Below are positions 35,951 to 44,659 of a stretch of 64,000 nucleotides of DNA, one piece after another. The translations under genes and the position numbers were made by a program. Source of the DNA: Tectiglobus sp965223355 (GTDB lineage: Bacteria; Pseudomonadota; Alphaproteobacteria; Rhizobiales; Hyphomicrobiaceae); the NCBI GenBank assembly GCA_965223355.1, contig CBDCWE010000003.1, forward strand, positions 1,798,001-1,862,000, written 5' to 3'. The notes beneath the pieces are model-generated. The model ran no database searches, had not been told where the DNA came from, and worked only from the letters and a program-made list of their open reading frames with translations. How positions within the stretch are numbered: the stretch's first letter is position 1; each line of letters starts with the position of its first letter.

Positions 35951-36259
35951 TCGGCCGGTCTCTGTGAGATCATGTCCGCCTGGGGCGGCTCCAATGTGGC
36001 GGCCCGCTCCCCCACTCAAAACACAGGCTATGACACCGGCAAAGAAAAGACCGCGCCAGCTGGCGCGGCCGGAGTTTGCTGCTCTGGGTGGGGAAACTCT
36101 ATGTGAGGAACTCTATGCGCCTGGCCTGCCGGCGATCCGATCTGGTGTTTCGATCCGAACGCCAGACCTGCACCGCAGGGAGCAAAGCTGAAACATGAAC
36201 CAAGAACTCGTCTCCGGTCAAAGCGAGCGAAGCGACCGTGACGGGAGCCCGGGCCGGCT
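35951..36259. other. Intergenic region with repeat remnants
   Basis: No gene recognised. The first 70 bases contain GATCATGTCCGCC and GTGGCGGCCCGCTCCCC, resembling short stretches after hemE, after rsmG and near 49.2 kb. A strong hairpin sits at 36051-36068. The region separates rightward coaA from the leftward small DNA-binding-like gene. Confidence 0.4.
36041..36068 (-). terminator. Rho-independent terminator candidate, minus strand
   Basis: The perfect palindrome CCGCGCCAGCTGGCGCGG at 36051-36068 is followed, reading leftward, by TCTTTTCTTT. It would end transcription from the minus-strand gene at 36260-36766. On the plus strand no T-run follows. Confidence 0.5.
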
Positions 36260-36766
36260 TCAACTAACGACCATGCTTGCGGTCATTTGAACAAAATTTC
36301 GTTGCGATAACAGGCACCGGATTGTGTCGGACTGGAACCTCGAATTGATCGCCGACGTGCGCAACCCCAGCACGATATAGTCTGTGGCAGAGCTGCGCGG
36401 GCGATAGGGTTCGGATCGTCCGCGCATTGCTTCGCTAGCGGCACCTTTCATACCGCCCAACTTGCCGGCACTCGTTTTCATCGTTTGCAAGAGCCCATTT
36501 AACAGCTCATCAGCTGCGATGTTCTTGCCATTGTGTTCGGTTTCGCCCGACCGCGTTTTTCGCAGCAACACCTCCCGACTCGCCTTGAATTTGTCGCGGA
36601 GTCTGCGAATTGTCGAAGGGTCCGTATATCCGATTTGTTTTATAGCCGTTGTCACCCGCAGCTTCGGATCTTTTTCCATAACCGAAGCGATTGCGAGAAG
36701 CTTCTCCCAATCGTTAATACCTGTGCCTTTCGGCCGGCCTCTCCTTTGTCTGCGTTGATCGGACAT
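36260..36766 (-). CDS. Small putative DNA-binding protein, unknown family
   Basis: 168 residues. The N-terminus RRQRRGRPKGTG contains an AT-hook-like RGRPKG. A helix-turn-helix-like segment VTTAIKQIGYTDPSTIRRLRDKF at residues about 38-60 follows, so DNA binding is likely. The C-terminal half is not recognised. The gene and its upstream region are richer in A and T than their neighbours, which hints at horizontal acquisition. No partner gene is evident. Confidence 0.55.
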   Translation of the reverse strand: MSDQRRQRRGRPKGTGINDWEKLLAIASVMEKDPKLRVTTAIKQIGYTDPSTIRRLRDKFKASREVLLRKTRSGETEHNGKNIAADELLNGLLQTMKTSAGKLGGMKGAASEAMRGRSEPYRPRSSATDYIVLGLRTSAINSRFQSDTIRCLLSQRNFVQMTASMVVS

Positions 36767-36914
36767 GGTTCAAAACCGTAAGAGTTGGAATCATCAGTAA
36801 GAAACATGTACCGCCGTAGGTGATTTGCCAAGGATTTTAATTAGTTGAAGGGGAAATTTAATAGAATTATTCAACCGGTAGGGACAATTATACCAACGCC
36901 GCCGTTATTTTGAA

Positions 36915-37910
36915 TTAAATTAGGTTCCGGGAAGCGGCCAATTCAGAGAGGTTATTTTCCGGACGCGCGCCTATATGGGAAATGATTTCAGCGGCTGCCA
37001 GGCTGCCGAGGCGGCCACATAAGCCCAAGTCCTTGTTATTTGCATAACCAAACAGAAAACCGGCCGCATACAGGTCTCCGGCTCCCGTCGTATCGACCAA
37101 AGTTTCGACAGGACTGGCCGGAATGGCAAGACTTTCATTTCCGTGGATAATCAGGGAGCCCTTTTCGCTGCGCGTCAGCGCCGCAAGTGCAGTATCCTGA
37201 CAAACTTTTTCGGCAGCCTGATCAAAACTGTTCACCTGATAGAGCGACGTAATTTCGCTTTCGTTTGCGAATAATATATCGACATCCGAGCGAATGAGAT
37301 CGAGAAACTCTTCCCGGTGTCGGTCAACGCAGAAACCGTCGGACAGCGTCAGCGACACCAAGCGGCCGTGTGTCTTCGCGATCGCGGCGGCCGCGCGAAA
37401 CGATGTTTTGGCCGCCGGCGCATCGAACAGATAGCCCTCAAGATAGAGTATCTTGCCTGCGGCGATTGTTTGTTCATCGATGTCGTCGGGGCCGAGTTGC
37501 GGGCTGATGCCGAGGAAGGTGTTCATGGTGCGCTCACCGTCGGGGGTCACCAGGATCAATGAGCGCGCGGTGGCAGCGCCACCGGCGCTCGGCGATGTCT
37601 CAAAGTGCACGCCAAGCGCTCTGATGTCGTGCGCGAAAATGCGTCCGAACTCATCATCGGCTGTTTTGCCAATGTAGGCGGCACGGCCGCCCAGCGAGGC
37701 AACGCCGGCCACGGTGTTGGCAGCCGAGCCGCCGGAAATCTCGATTGCCGGACCAACCGCATCGTAGAGTTTGGAGATCTGTTGTTCGTCGACCAGCTGC
37801 ATGTGCCCTTTGGCGGCACCGTGCATCTTCAGGAAGTCATCGTCGCAGCGCGAAATAATGTCGACAATCGCATTTCCGATGCCGACGACGTCGTAGGTGG
37901 TATCGCTCAT
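36915..37910 (-). CDS. PfkB-family carbohydrate kinase, adenosine kinase-like
   Basis: 331 residues. VVGIGNAIVDII and EISGGSAANTVAGVASLGG mark the N-terminal substrate region, and DTTGAGDLYAAGFLFG the C-terminal PfkB signature with the catalytic Asp. The sequence is close to the adenosine kinase group found in alphaproteobacteria, often annotated as a sugar kinase. It would phosphorylate adenosine or a related nucleoside. Substrate choice is inferred from family resemblance. Confidence 0.85.
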   Translation of the reverse strand: MSDTTYDVVGIGNAIVDIISRCDDDFLKMHGAAKGHMQLVDEQQISKLYDAVGPAIEISGGSAANTVAGVASLGGRAAYIGKTADDEFGRIFAHDIRALGVHFETSPSAGGAATARSLILVTPDGERTMNTFLGISPQLGPDDIDEQTIAAGKILYLEGYLFDAPAAKTSFRAAAAIAKTHGRLVSLTLSDGFCVDRHREEFLDLIRSDVDILFANESEITSLYQVNSFDQAAEKVCQDTALAALTRSEKGSLIIHGNESLAIPASPVETLVDTTGAGDLYAAGFLFGYANNKDLGLCGRLGSLAAAEIISHIGARPENNLSELAASRNLI

Positions 37911-38032
37911 GGGGTCAGTCCTCTCCGTTGCGCATTCTTTTCGGCTTGTTACTGCTTCTTCAACTTGAGCTTGTGCTCAGGTCCATCCGTCGAGCCCGAT
38001 TGATGGATCGGCAATGACCGCGCCGAGTGAAG

Positions 38033-39067
38033 TCATCGTCTCCTGCCAGCGTTTGCCATGGTCGACAGTTCGAGCACGAGGCGTTCGGCGAGGACCTGGT
38101 CGATCGCCGATTGCACACGCGCCCGTTCGGCCGTCTGCGCAATGCGCGACATGGCACTGAGAAGTCTTTCAGCCGGCCACATCCGGCACTGCGCGGCGAT
38201 CGCATCCTTGTGCTTGTAGAATATCGGCGGGCGCATTGCCCTGGCGGCGACATCAAACGTCCGCCCGGCATCCATCGCCGAGCGCAGGCGGTGCAGACGT
38301 CGAAAATGGCGTTGCAGCGCGGTTATAATCAGTTGCGGGCTATCGCCTGCCGCGACCGAGCGATCAAGCTCGCGCACGGCAATCGCTGGACGGCCGCCGG
38401 CGGTGTTCATGATGATATTGTCGATTGCCAGTTCCGATGCGTCGCCGACCACGGCAACGATGTCATCGATCGTGATGTCTTCGCGGTCGCCGACGTAGAG
38501 CAGTAGCTTTTCGATTTCACCACGGCTCAGTGCGCGGTCTGCGCCCAATCGCGACTGTAACAGGTCCTGCGCGTCCTTGCCGATGCGCCGACCGGCCTGC
38601 GTGACCATCTCGCCAATGATCTGGCCAAGGTCGCGCTCGCTGTCGCCGTAACAGGGCAGTGCCGCCGCCCAGCTGGTCGCCTCGAAGATTTTGCGGGCCG
38701 CATCGGACGCCTTGATATTACCGCCTTCCACCACCAGCCGGGCGGCGGGCGGCCCGCCGTCCAGAACACCTTTTAAAACCGCGCCGTTGATCCGGCGGCC
38801 GAGTGCCGTGCGTACAACCTTGCTGTCGCCGAACATCGACACCGTCTGCAACTCGACAATCAGACGGTCCGGGTTGTCTTCAAGATCGCTGTCATCAATA
38901 CGGATCACTTCGCCCGCCGGCGTTGTGCGTGCGGCAAAGGCCCGGGCAATCGATGAGGCGCGCTCTGCAACGAGGCCGGCATCGGTACCGTAAACGAGCG
39001 CGGCGTGGCAGTCCGTCGGCGGTGATTTAACAAAACCTGCTGCCTGCGCTGCTTTCAGGGCGACCAT
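38033..39067 (-). CDS. holA: DNA polymerase III delta subunit
   Basis: 344 residues from the ATG at 39067. ALVYGTDAGLVAERASSIARAF is the AAA-like start, and AARKIFEATSWAAALPCYGDSERDL and LGADRALSRGEIEKLLLYVGD match HolA. It is the clamp-loader wrench that opens the beta clamp. The order leuS-lptE-holA, leftward, is a standard alphaproteobacterial arrangement next to parAB. Confidence 0.92.
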   Translation of the reverse strand: MVALKAAQAAGFVKSPPTDCHAALVYGTDAGLVAERASSIARAFAARTTPAGEVIRIDDSDLEDNPDRLIVELQTVSMFGDSKVVRTALGRRINGAVLKGVLDGGPPAARLVVEGGNIKASDAARKIFEATSWAAALPCYGDSERDLGQIIGEMVTQAGRRIGKDAQDLLQSRLGADRALSRGEIEKLLLYVGDREDITIDDIVAVVGDASELAIDNIIMNTAGGRPAIAVRELDRSVAAGDSPQLIITALQRHFRRLHRLRSAMDAGRTFDVAARAMRPPIFYKHKDAIAAQCRMWPAERLLSAMSRIAQTAERARVQSAIDQVLAERLVLELSTMANAGRRR

Positions 39068-39163
39068 GGATGCGCACAATTCCGTTGATAGGCCAACGAC
39101 AACCGGTGTTTTGCCCGGCGCTTGAAATCATGCCCGGAACGCGGCGCCCAGCACAACAACAGG

Positions 39164-39712
39164 TCAACCGCGGGCAAGGAATGCCTCTAACCGGCTCTTG
39201 ATGTCATCGGCAACCGAGCGCGCGGCCCGGTTCTCCGCATCCAAGCGGGCCCGCACGTTGGTGAAGATCGTCTGGAACCGTTCAAAACCGGCCCGCCCAT
39301 AACTGGTGCCCGAGAGGGCTACGTTGCCGCTTGCAATCTCAACCAGCGTGAAGGCGGCATCGAGCTGGTAAATCTGCCCGGCGGCATCGCCTTCGGCATT
39401 GACCAGCGTCGAAGCAACGCTTTCGGTTACGGCAATGTCTAGGCGGTACTTTTGCGGCACGTTATTGTGCCCGCCGCCGGTCGCCTGGAACCGCAGCTCA
39501 TTGCGGATGCGTTGTCCGACGCGACCCGGGATTGAGGTCACGCGAACGGCCGCAAGGCCGGATTGCCCGCCCCCGAAGGTTGGCGATGCATACATCGGCT
39601 GAAATCCGCTCGCACCGCAGCCGGCCAGCACTGCGGTGCCGACGCCGATCAGCACCAGCAAACCGAGCGACCGCCGCAACCGCAACAGGATGCTGTCTTT
39701 TCGCACTGCCAT
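39164..39712 (-). CDS. lptE: LPS-assembly lipoprotein LptE
   Basis: 182 residues. The N-terminus has a basic start, a hydrophobic run and the lipobox VLAGC (Cys about residue 32), so it is a lipoprotein. FQPMYASP, IPGRVGQRIRNELRF and YRLDIAVTES match LptE. It plugs LptD in the outer membrane and delivers LPS to the surface. It lies between leuS and holA. Confidence 0.9.
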   Translation of the reverse strand: MAVRKDSILLRLRRSLGLLVLIGVGTAVLAGCGASGFQPMYASPTFGGGQSGLAAVRVTSIPGRVGQRIRNELRFQATGGGHNNVPQKYRLDIAVTESVASTLVNAEGDAAGQIYQLDAAFTLVEIASGNVALSGTSYGRAGFERFQTIFTNVRARLDAENRAARSVADDIKSRLEAFLARG

Positions 39713-39751
39713 GCTCGGCGCTCAGCCCCCTCTACGCGTCGACCGCTTGCA

Positions 39752-42373
39752 CTACGCGACCACGTTAACAATCCTTTGTGGCACGACGATCACCTTTTTC
39801 GGCGTCCTGCCATCCAGCGCGCGCGCCACGGGATCCAGTGCCAGTGCCGCCGCTTCGACGTCTTGCGAGCTGGCGGCCCGATCAATCGTCACTTCACCGC
39901 GGCGCTTGCCATTCACCTGTACGGCAATGGTGATCTGATCGTCAACGAGAAGCGTGTTGTCGACCACCGGCCAGGGTTGTTCAGCGAGCAAGGTGTTGTA
40001 TCCAAGCCGCGCCCAGCATTCTTCGGCCAAATGCGGCATCATCGGCCCGATCATGTGCACCAGCAACTCGCCGCTTTCCCGAATCGCCCAGTCCAGTCCG
40101 TCGCCATCTTTGTTGGCGGCCGCTTGAACAACATTCACCAGCTCGTAAATCTGTGCGACGGAAACATTGAACCGCAGCCTTTCGATGTTATGGCCGACCT
40201 GATTGACCGTCTTGTGTGCGGCCCGGCGCAGGCCCATGGCCGCATCACCGAACGACGCAGGCATCGGTGAACCTTGCTCACAGCCGTTATCCTCGATAAT
40301 ATCCATCAGCCTCCAGACCCGCTGCATGAAGCGGCTGGCGCCGGTTACGCCGGCTTCGCTCCAAATCACATCGCGTTCCGGCGGGCTGTCGGACAGCATA
40401 AACCAGCGCGCGCAATCGGCCCCGTAGCTCTGGATGATGTCTTCAGGATCGACCAGGTTCTTCTTCGACTTGGACATCTTCTCGATCGAGCCGATTTCGA
40501 TCGCCTGTCCGGTCGAGATATCAAAGCCTCTGCGCCCGGCGCCATCGCCTTCGAAGCGAACTTCCGTTGGCAGCAACCATTGGATCGGCATGGTCTCGGG
40601 TCGCCGGTAGGTCTCATGCACCACCATACCTTGTGTAAAGAGCGCCTGAAACGGTTCCGTTATGCGTTGTGGAACATGGCCGGTCGCCCCCATCGCCCGC
40701 GTATAAAAGCGCGAATAAAGCAAGTGCAGGATCGCATGTTCGATGCCGCCGATGTATTGATCAACCGGCATCCAGTAGCTGACCGCATCGATATCGGTTG
40801 GGCGCTCGGCATCCGGCGCGGTAAACCGCGCAAAGTACCACGATGAATCGACGAACGTATCCATCGTATCGGTTTCGCGTCGCGCCGGCCTGGCGCAGCT
40901 CGGGCAATTCACTTTCGTCCAGGTCGGGTGCCGGTCCAACGGATTACCGGGTTTGTCGAAGGTCACATCATCCGGCAACGTGATCGGCAGCTGATCCCGC
41001 GGCACCGGCACAACACCGCAATCATCGCAGTGGATGACCGGGATCGGGCAGCCCCAATAGCGTTGCCGCGACAGCCCCCAATCGCGCAGGCGGAAATTGG
41101 TCTGACGCTGACCGGCCGGCTTGCCGTTGAGCGTCAGTTCGCCAAGCTTGTCGGCAACGGCATCGAACGCCGTCTTGGTGTCCATACCGTCCAGAAACCC
41201 GGAATTGATCATCACGCCGTCACCGACGTAGGCTTCATCATCGATTTCAAAGGCGGCCGGGTCGGCGTCGGCCGGTGCAACCACGGCAATGACGGGCAGG
41301 CCGTATTTGCGCGCAAAGTCGAGATCGCGCTGGTCACCGGATGGACAGCCGAAGATCGCCCCGGTGCCGTAGTCCATCAGAATAAAGTTCGCGACATAGA
41401 CCGGCACTTGCCAATCCGGATCAAACGGATGTCTGGCCTTGATCCCCGTGTCGAAGCCCTTTTTCTCCACCGTTTCGAGATCGGCAACCGCGGTGCCGGC
41501 CTGCCGGCACTGTTCGCAGAACGCCGCCAGGTCCGGGTTCGTTTCCGCCGCGGCCATCGCCAGCGGATGGTCCGGCGCGATCGCCATGAACGAAGCCCCG
41601 TAGAGCGTGTCCGGCCGCGTCGTGTAGACGTCCAAGTCACGATGCCCGACCGGCGCCCCCGACAGCGCCCAGCGGATCAGCAGGCCCTCCGATCGGCCGA
41701 TCCAATTGGCCTGCATCAGTCGCACCTTTTCCGGCCAGTCCTCGAGCGTGTCGAGGGCCGACAGCAACTCATCGGCATAGTCGGTAATCTTGAAAAACCA
41801 CTGCGTCAGGTCGCGCTGTTCGACCGGCGCACCGGAGCGCCAGCCCCGCCCGTCGATAACCTGTTCATTGGCCAGCACGGTGTGATCAACCGGATCCCAG
41901 TTGACCTTCGACGACTTGCGATAGACCAGGCCCTTGTCGAGAAAATCAAGGAACATCCGTTGCTGGTGGACGTAGTAGGAAGGATGACAGGTCGCAATTT
42001 CGCGTGACCAGTCGATCGACAGGCCCATCGACTTGAGCTGGATCTTCATTGCGTCGATGTTGTCGTAGGTCCATCTGGCCGGATTGATGCCGCGTTCCAA
42101 GGCAGCGTTCTCCGCTGCCAGCCCGAATGCATCCCAGCCCATCGGGTGCAAAACGTTGAAACCCTTCGCACGTTTGTAGCGCGCGAGCACATCGCCAAGC
42201 GTATAGTTGCGCACGTGGCCCATATGGATGCGGCCGGAAGGATAAGGAAACATCTCGAGCACGTAGCACTTGGGTTTTGCATAATCGTTCGCGGCGGCGA
42301 AGATGTCGGCGTCCGCCCAAATCTTCTGCCAATGCTTTTCGCGCTCAGGTGCGTTGTAACGTTCTGTTGCCAT
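39752..42373 (-). CDS. leuS: Leucyl-tRNA synthetase
   Basis: 873 residues from the ATG at 42373 (MATERYNAPEREKHWQ); the frame is open for 52 codons upstream without LeuS similarity. FPYPSGRIHMGHVRNY contains the HIGH motif and KMSKSKKN the second class I motif. An editing domain (CP1) lies around residues 225-420 and a zinc-like CPSCARPARRETDTMDTF segment around 490. It charges tRNA-Leu. lptE and holA follow on the same strand. Confidence 0.96.
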   Translation of the reverse strand: MATERYNAPEREKHWQKIWADADIFAAANDYAKPKCYVLEMFPYPSGRIHMGHVRNYTLGDVLARYKRAKGFNVLHPMGWDAFGLAAENAALERGINPARWTYDNIDAMKIQLKSMGLSIDWSREIATCHPSYYVHQQRMFLDFLDKGLVYRKSSKVNWDPVDHTVLANEQVIDGRGWRSGAPVEQRDLTQWFFKITDYADELLSALDTLEDWPEKVRLMQANWIGRSEGLLIRWALSGAPVGHRDLDVYTTRPDTLYGASFMAIAPDHPLAMAAAETNPDLAAFCEQCRQAGTAVADLETVEKKGFDTGIKARHPFDPDWQVPVYVANFILMDYGTGAIFGCPSGDQRDLDFARKYGLPVIAVVAPADADPAAFEIDDEAYVGDGVMINSGFLDGMDTKTAFDAVADKLGELTLNGKPAGQRQTNFRLRDWGLSRQRYWGCPIPVIHCDDCGVVPVPRDQLPITLPDDVTFDKPGNPLDRHPTWTKVNCPSCARPARRETDTMDTFVDSSWYFARFTAPDAERPTDIDAVSYWMPVDQYIGGIEHAILHLLYSRFYTRAMGATGHVPQRITEPFQALFTQGMVVHETYRRPETMPIQWLLPTEVRFEGDGAGRRGFDISTGQAIEIGSIEKMSKSKKNLVDPEDIIQSYGADCARWFMLSDSPPERDVIWSEAGVTGASRFMQRVWRLMDIIEDNGCEQGSPMPASFGDAAMGLRRAAHKTVNQVGHNIERLRFNVSVAQIYELVNVVQAAANKDGDGLDWAIRESGELLVHMIGPMMPHLAEECWARLGYNTLLAEQPWPVVDNTLLVDDQITIAVQVNGKRRGEVTIDRAASSQDVEAAALALDPVARALDGRTPKKVIVVPQRIVNVVA

Positions 42374-42534
42374 TGCTCGTGCCCAACAAGTGTTGTGTGG
42401 CCGGTGGTGCCTTCCCAGCTGACGTGGCAGGTTATACCCGTCAGAATGCCGCTGGGTAATGCGCCGCATGACCGCCACGGTCAAGCGCCATGCCGGCAAA
42501 GTCCCACACAAGCTGCCGAAGAGTGACAATCGAT

Positions 42535-43197
42535 ATGAGCGCCAGTGCAGGCCTAAGGGCCGTCAAAGCAAAGATTGCCGACGTTGCCCGCGAAGCCGGC
42601 CGCGACGATAACGACATCCACTTGATCGCGGTTTCCAAGACCTTTGATGCTGCCGCCATTCGTCCGGCGCTGGCGGCCGGCCACCGGGAGTTCGGCGAAA
42701 ACCGCGTTCAGGAAGCGCAGCGCAAATGGCCGGAACTGCGTCGAGACTTCCCCAATCTGCTGCTCCATCTGATTGGCCCGTTGCAATCCAACAAGACCAA
42801 GGATGCGGTCGCCCTTTTCGATATCATCCACACTGTCGACCGGCCCAAAATTGCCAAAGCAATCGCCGCGGAAATGCACAGACAGGCCAGGCCCCTGCAA
42901 CTCTTCGTTCAGGTCAACACCGGCGAAGAGCCGCAAAAGGCCGGCATCGCGCCGACCGACACTAACGCGTTTGTTGCGATGTGCCGGGACGAGTTGCAAC
43001 TCGACATCGCCGGCCTGATGTGCATTCCGCCGATCGACGAAGAGCCGGCCGTCCACTTTGCCCTGCTCGCCAATCTCGCCGACGCGGCCGGCCTCAGGGG
43101 CCTGTCCATGGGCATGTCCGCCGATTTCGAAACCGCCCTCCGGTTCGGCGCCACCCACGTCCGCGTCGGCTCGGCAATTTTCGGGGCGCGTGGGTAA
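42535..43197 (+). CDS. YggS/PROSC-family PLP homeostasis protein
   Basis: 220 residues from the ATG at 42535. IAVSKTFDAAAIRPALAAG contains the PLP-binding lysine, followed by FGENRVQEA, HLIGPLQSNKTKDAV, VQVNTGEE, GLMCIPP and LSMGMSADFETAL. All are hallmarks of the YggS single-domain PLP protein, which balances PLP pools and has no known catalytic activity. It is divergent from leuS. Confidence 0.93.
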   Translation: MSASAGLRAVKAKIADVAREAGRDDNDIHLIAVSKTFDAAAIRPALAAGHREFGENRVQEAQRKWPELRRDFPNLLLHLIGPLQSNKTKDAVALFDIIHTVDRPKIAKAIAAEMHRQARPLQLFVQVNTGEEPQKAGIAPTDTNAFVAMCRDELQLDIAGLMCIPPIDEEPAVHFALLANLADAAGLRGLSMGMSADFETALRFGATHVRVGSAIFGARG

Positions 43198-43347
43198 TGC
43201 AACACCGGTGGCATGTCACGAGGGCGAGCGTTTACGCGCTAATGCGCGCCGGCTCATAGTACTTGTTCCACGAGCGTTACGGGCGTTGGCGCGATCGCAC
43301 AGATAAGAGTGATCGCGGTTTGTGCCACGTCTTTAACATCGCACTCC

Positions 43348-43525
43348 GAGCCCGCTGCGCCATGGGTCCCGGCAACACGTGCCGGGATGACGTTTGTGTG
43401 TGTTGCGAGGCCCAGCAAACCTTCAAACCGCCTGCCCGTCCGCGCCGCAGCACGGAGATGGCGACCTTCCACCATCGCAAGCCCAACCCTCCGGCGTCAT
43501 CCCGGTGCTTGTCACCGGGACCCAT
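43348..43525. repeat. 178-bp repeat, copy 1
   Basis: It starts GAGCCCGCTGCGCCATGGG and ends ACCGGGACCCAT. Near-identical 31-base ends in inverted orientation, ATGGGTCCCGG plus CCGGGATGACG, flank a middle of about 100 bases. It is identical over its length to copy 3 at 44203-44380 by direct reading. The GIY-YIG gene begins 34 bases after it. Confidence 0.85.
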
Positions 43526-43558
43526 TCATCGCCATACTCAGACCAATGAGTTTGCCCA

Positions 43559-43870
43559 ATGAAAACCTACTACACCTATATCCTCGCAAGCCGGCCCTAC
43601 GGCACGCTCTACATCGGCACCACCAACGGTCTCGTCCGCCGCATCGCAAACCACCGCGCGGGCAAAGCCTCGGCTTTCACGCGCAAGTATGGGGTGGATC
43701 AATTGGTCTGGTATCAGCAGTTTGGAACTGCCAGCGAAGCAATTCAGCGCGAGAAGACCATGAAGGACTGGCCGCGCCAGTGGAAGATCAATCTCATCGA
43801 ACGCGAGAACCGGCACTGGATCGATCTATTCCCATCGTTGCCCGGTGCAGAGATCATCGGCAAGCCTTGA
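43559..43870 (+). CDS. GIY-YIG nuclease superfamily protein (UPF0213 type)
   Basis: 103 residues. YYTYILASRPYGTLYIGTTNG carries the GIY-YIG core (YIL at residue 7, YIG at 18), followed by RRIANHRAGKASAFTRKYG, and the C-terminal RQWKINLIERENRHWIDL is typical of small stand-alone members. Such proteins are structure-related to homing-type nucleases, but their role is unknown. The stop codon coincides with the first bases of the second 178-bp repeat, so gene and repeat form one unit of 521 bases. Confidence 0.88.
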   Translation: MKTYYTYILASRPYGTLYIGTTNGLVRRIANHRAGKASAFTRKYGVDQLVWYQQFGTASEAIQREKTMKDWPRQWKINLIERENRHWIDLFPSLPGAEIIGKP

Positions 43871-44046
43871 GCCCGCTGCGCCATGGGTCCCGGCAACACG
43901 TGCCGGGATGACGTTTGTGTGTGTTGAGAGGCCCAGCAAACCTTCAAACCATCTTCCCGTCCGCGCCGCAGCACGGAGATGGCGGCCTCCCACCATCGTA
44001 CGCCCAAACCCTCCGGCGTCATCCCGGTGCTTGTCACCGGGACCCA
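43869..44046. repeat. 178-bp repeat, copy 2
   Basis: Same length and ends as copies 1 and 3 but with several substitutions in the middle (for example ATCTTCCCG where the others have GCCTGCCCG). It directly follows the intact GIY-YIG gene and precedes the decayed one. Confidence 0.85.
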
Positions 44047-44081
44047 TTCATCGCCATGCTCAGACCAATGAGTTTGCCCAA

Positions 44082-44204
44082 TGAAAACCTACTACACCTC
44101 ATACCTGCAGTTTGCGGCCACTGACGACGCTATTCAGCGAGAACCGGCACTGGATCGACCTATCCCCTTAGCTGCCGGGTGCCAGGATCACCGGCAAGCC
44201 TTGA
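44082..44204 (+). pseudogene. Decayed copy of the GIY-YIG gene
   Basis: It starts like the intact gene (ATGAAAACCTACTACACCT) after the same 35-base leader and ends with the same GGCAAGCCTTGA. The interior has large deletions: segments matching the QFGTASEAIQRE part and the NRHWIDL part survive in shifted order of frame. Only about 120 of 312 bases remain, and the active-site region is gone. Confidence 0.8.
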
Positions 44205-44380
44205 GCCCGCTGCGCCATGGGTCCCGGCAACACGTGCCGGGATGACGTTTGTGTGTGTTGCGAGGCCCAGCAAACCTTCAAACCGCCTGCCCGTCCGCGC
44301 CGCAGCACGGAGATGGCGACCTTCCACCATCGCAAGCCCAACCCTCCGGCGTCATCCCGGTGCTTGTCACCGGGACCCAT
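44203..44380. repeat. 178-bp repeat, copy 3
   Basis: Third copy, apparently identical to copy 1. It follows the decayed GIY-YIG gene and is not followed by another copy of the gene. The next 279 bases to prfC hold no recognised gene. Confidence 0.85.
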
Positions 44381-44659
44381 GGCGCTACAAACGATAACCT
44401 TACCAATTGAGCCCTGCCTGAGGAGCTCACCCAACAATCCGCCGGCTTGTCGATGTCCTCGCCAATGGCGCGCCCTAAGATTGAAACGTCGCTCGAACCA
44501 CCCAGAGCAGTCGGATGACGATAGTCGATCTCCCAACCGAATTCCGTCAGGGCGCCCGGATTTAGACTCGTTGGTCCGAATTTTGTGCCCCATTCCCTCA
44601 CACCCAATCTTCCCCTATAACGCCCCGCAAATCACCCAACAGCCCGGATCACACAACCC

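Noticed and set aside
42374..42529. N-terminal extension of LeuS
   Set aside because: The 52 upstream codons have no LeuS similarity and run towards the divergent yggS-type gene; the ATG at 42373 matches family starts.
43348..44380. CRISPR array
   Set aside because: The repeats are 178 bp long and separated by gene copies, not short unique spacers.
44380..44480. tRNA-like stretch near a repeat end
   Set aside because: No cloverleaf with a TTCGA-type T arm could be drawn on either strand.
44278..44607. 109-residue minus-strand frame beside the third 178-bp repeat
   Set aside because: More than half of it reads through the repeat; the unique part matches nothing recognisable.
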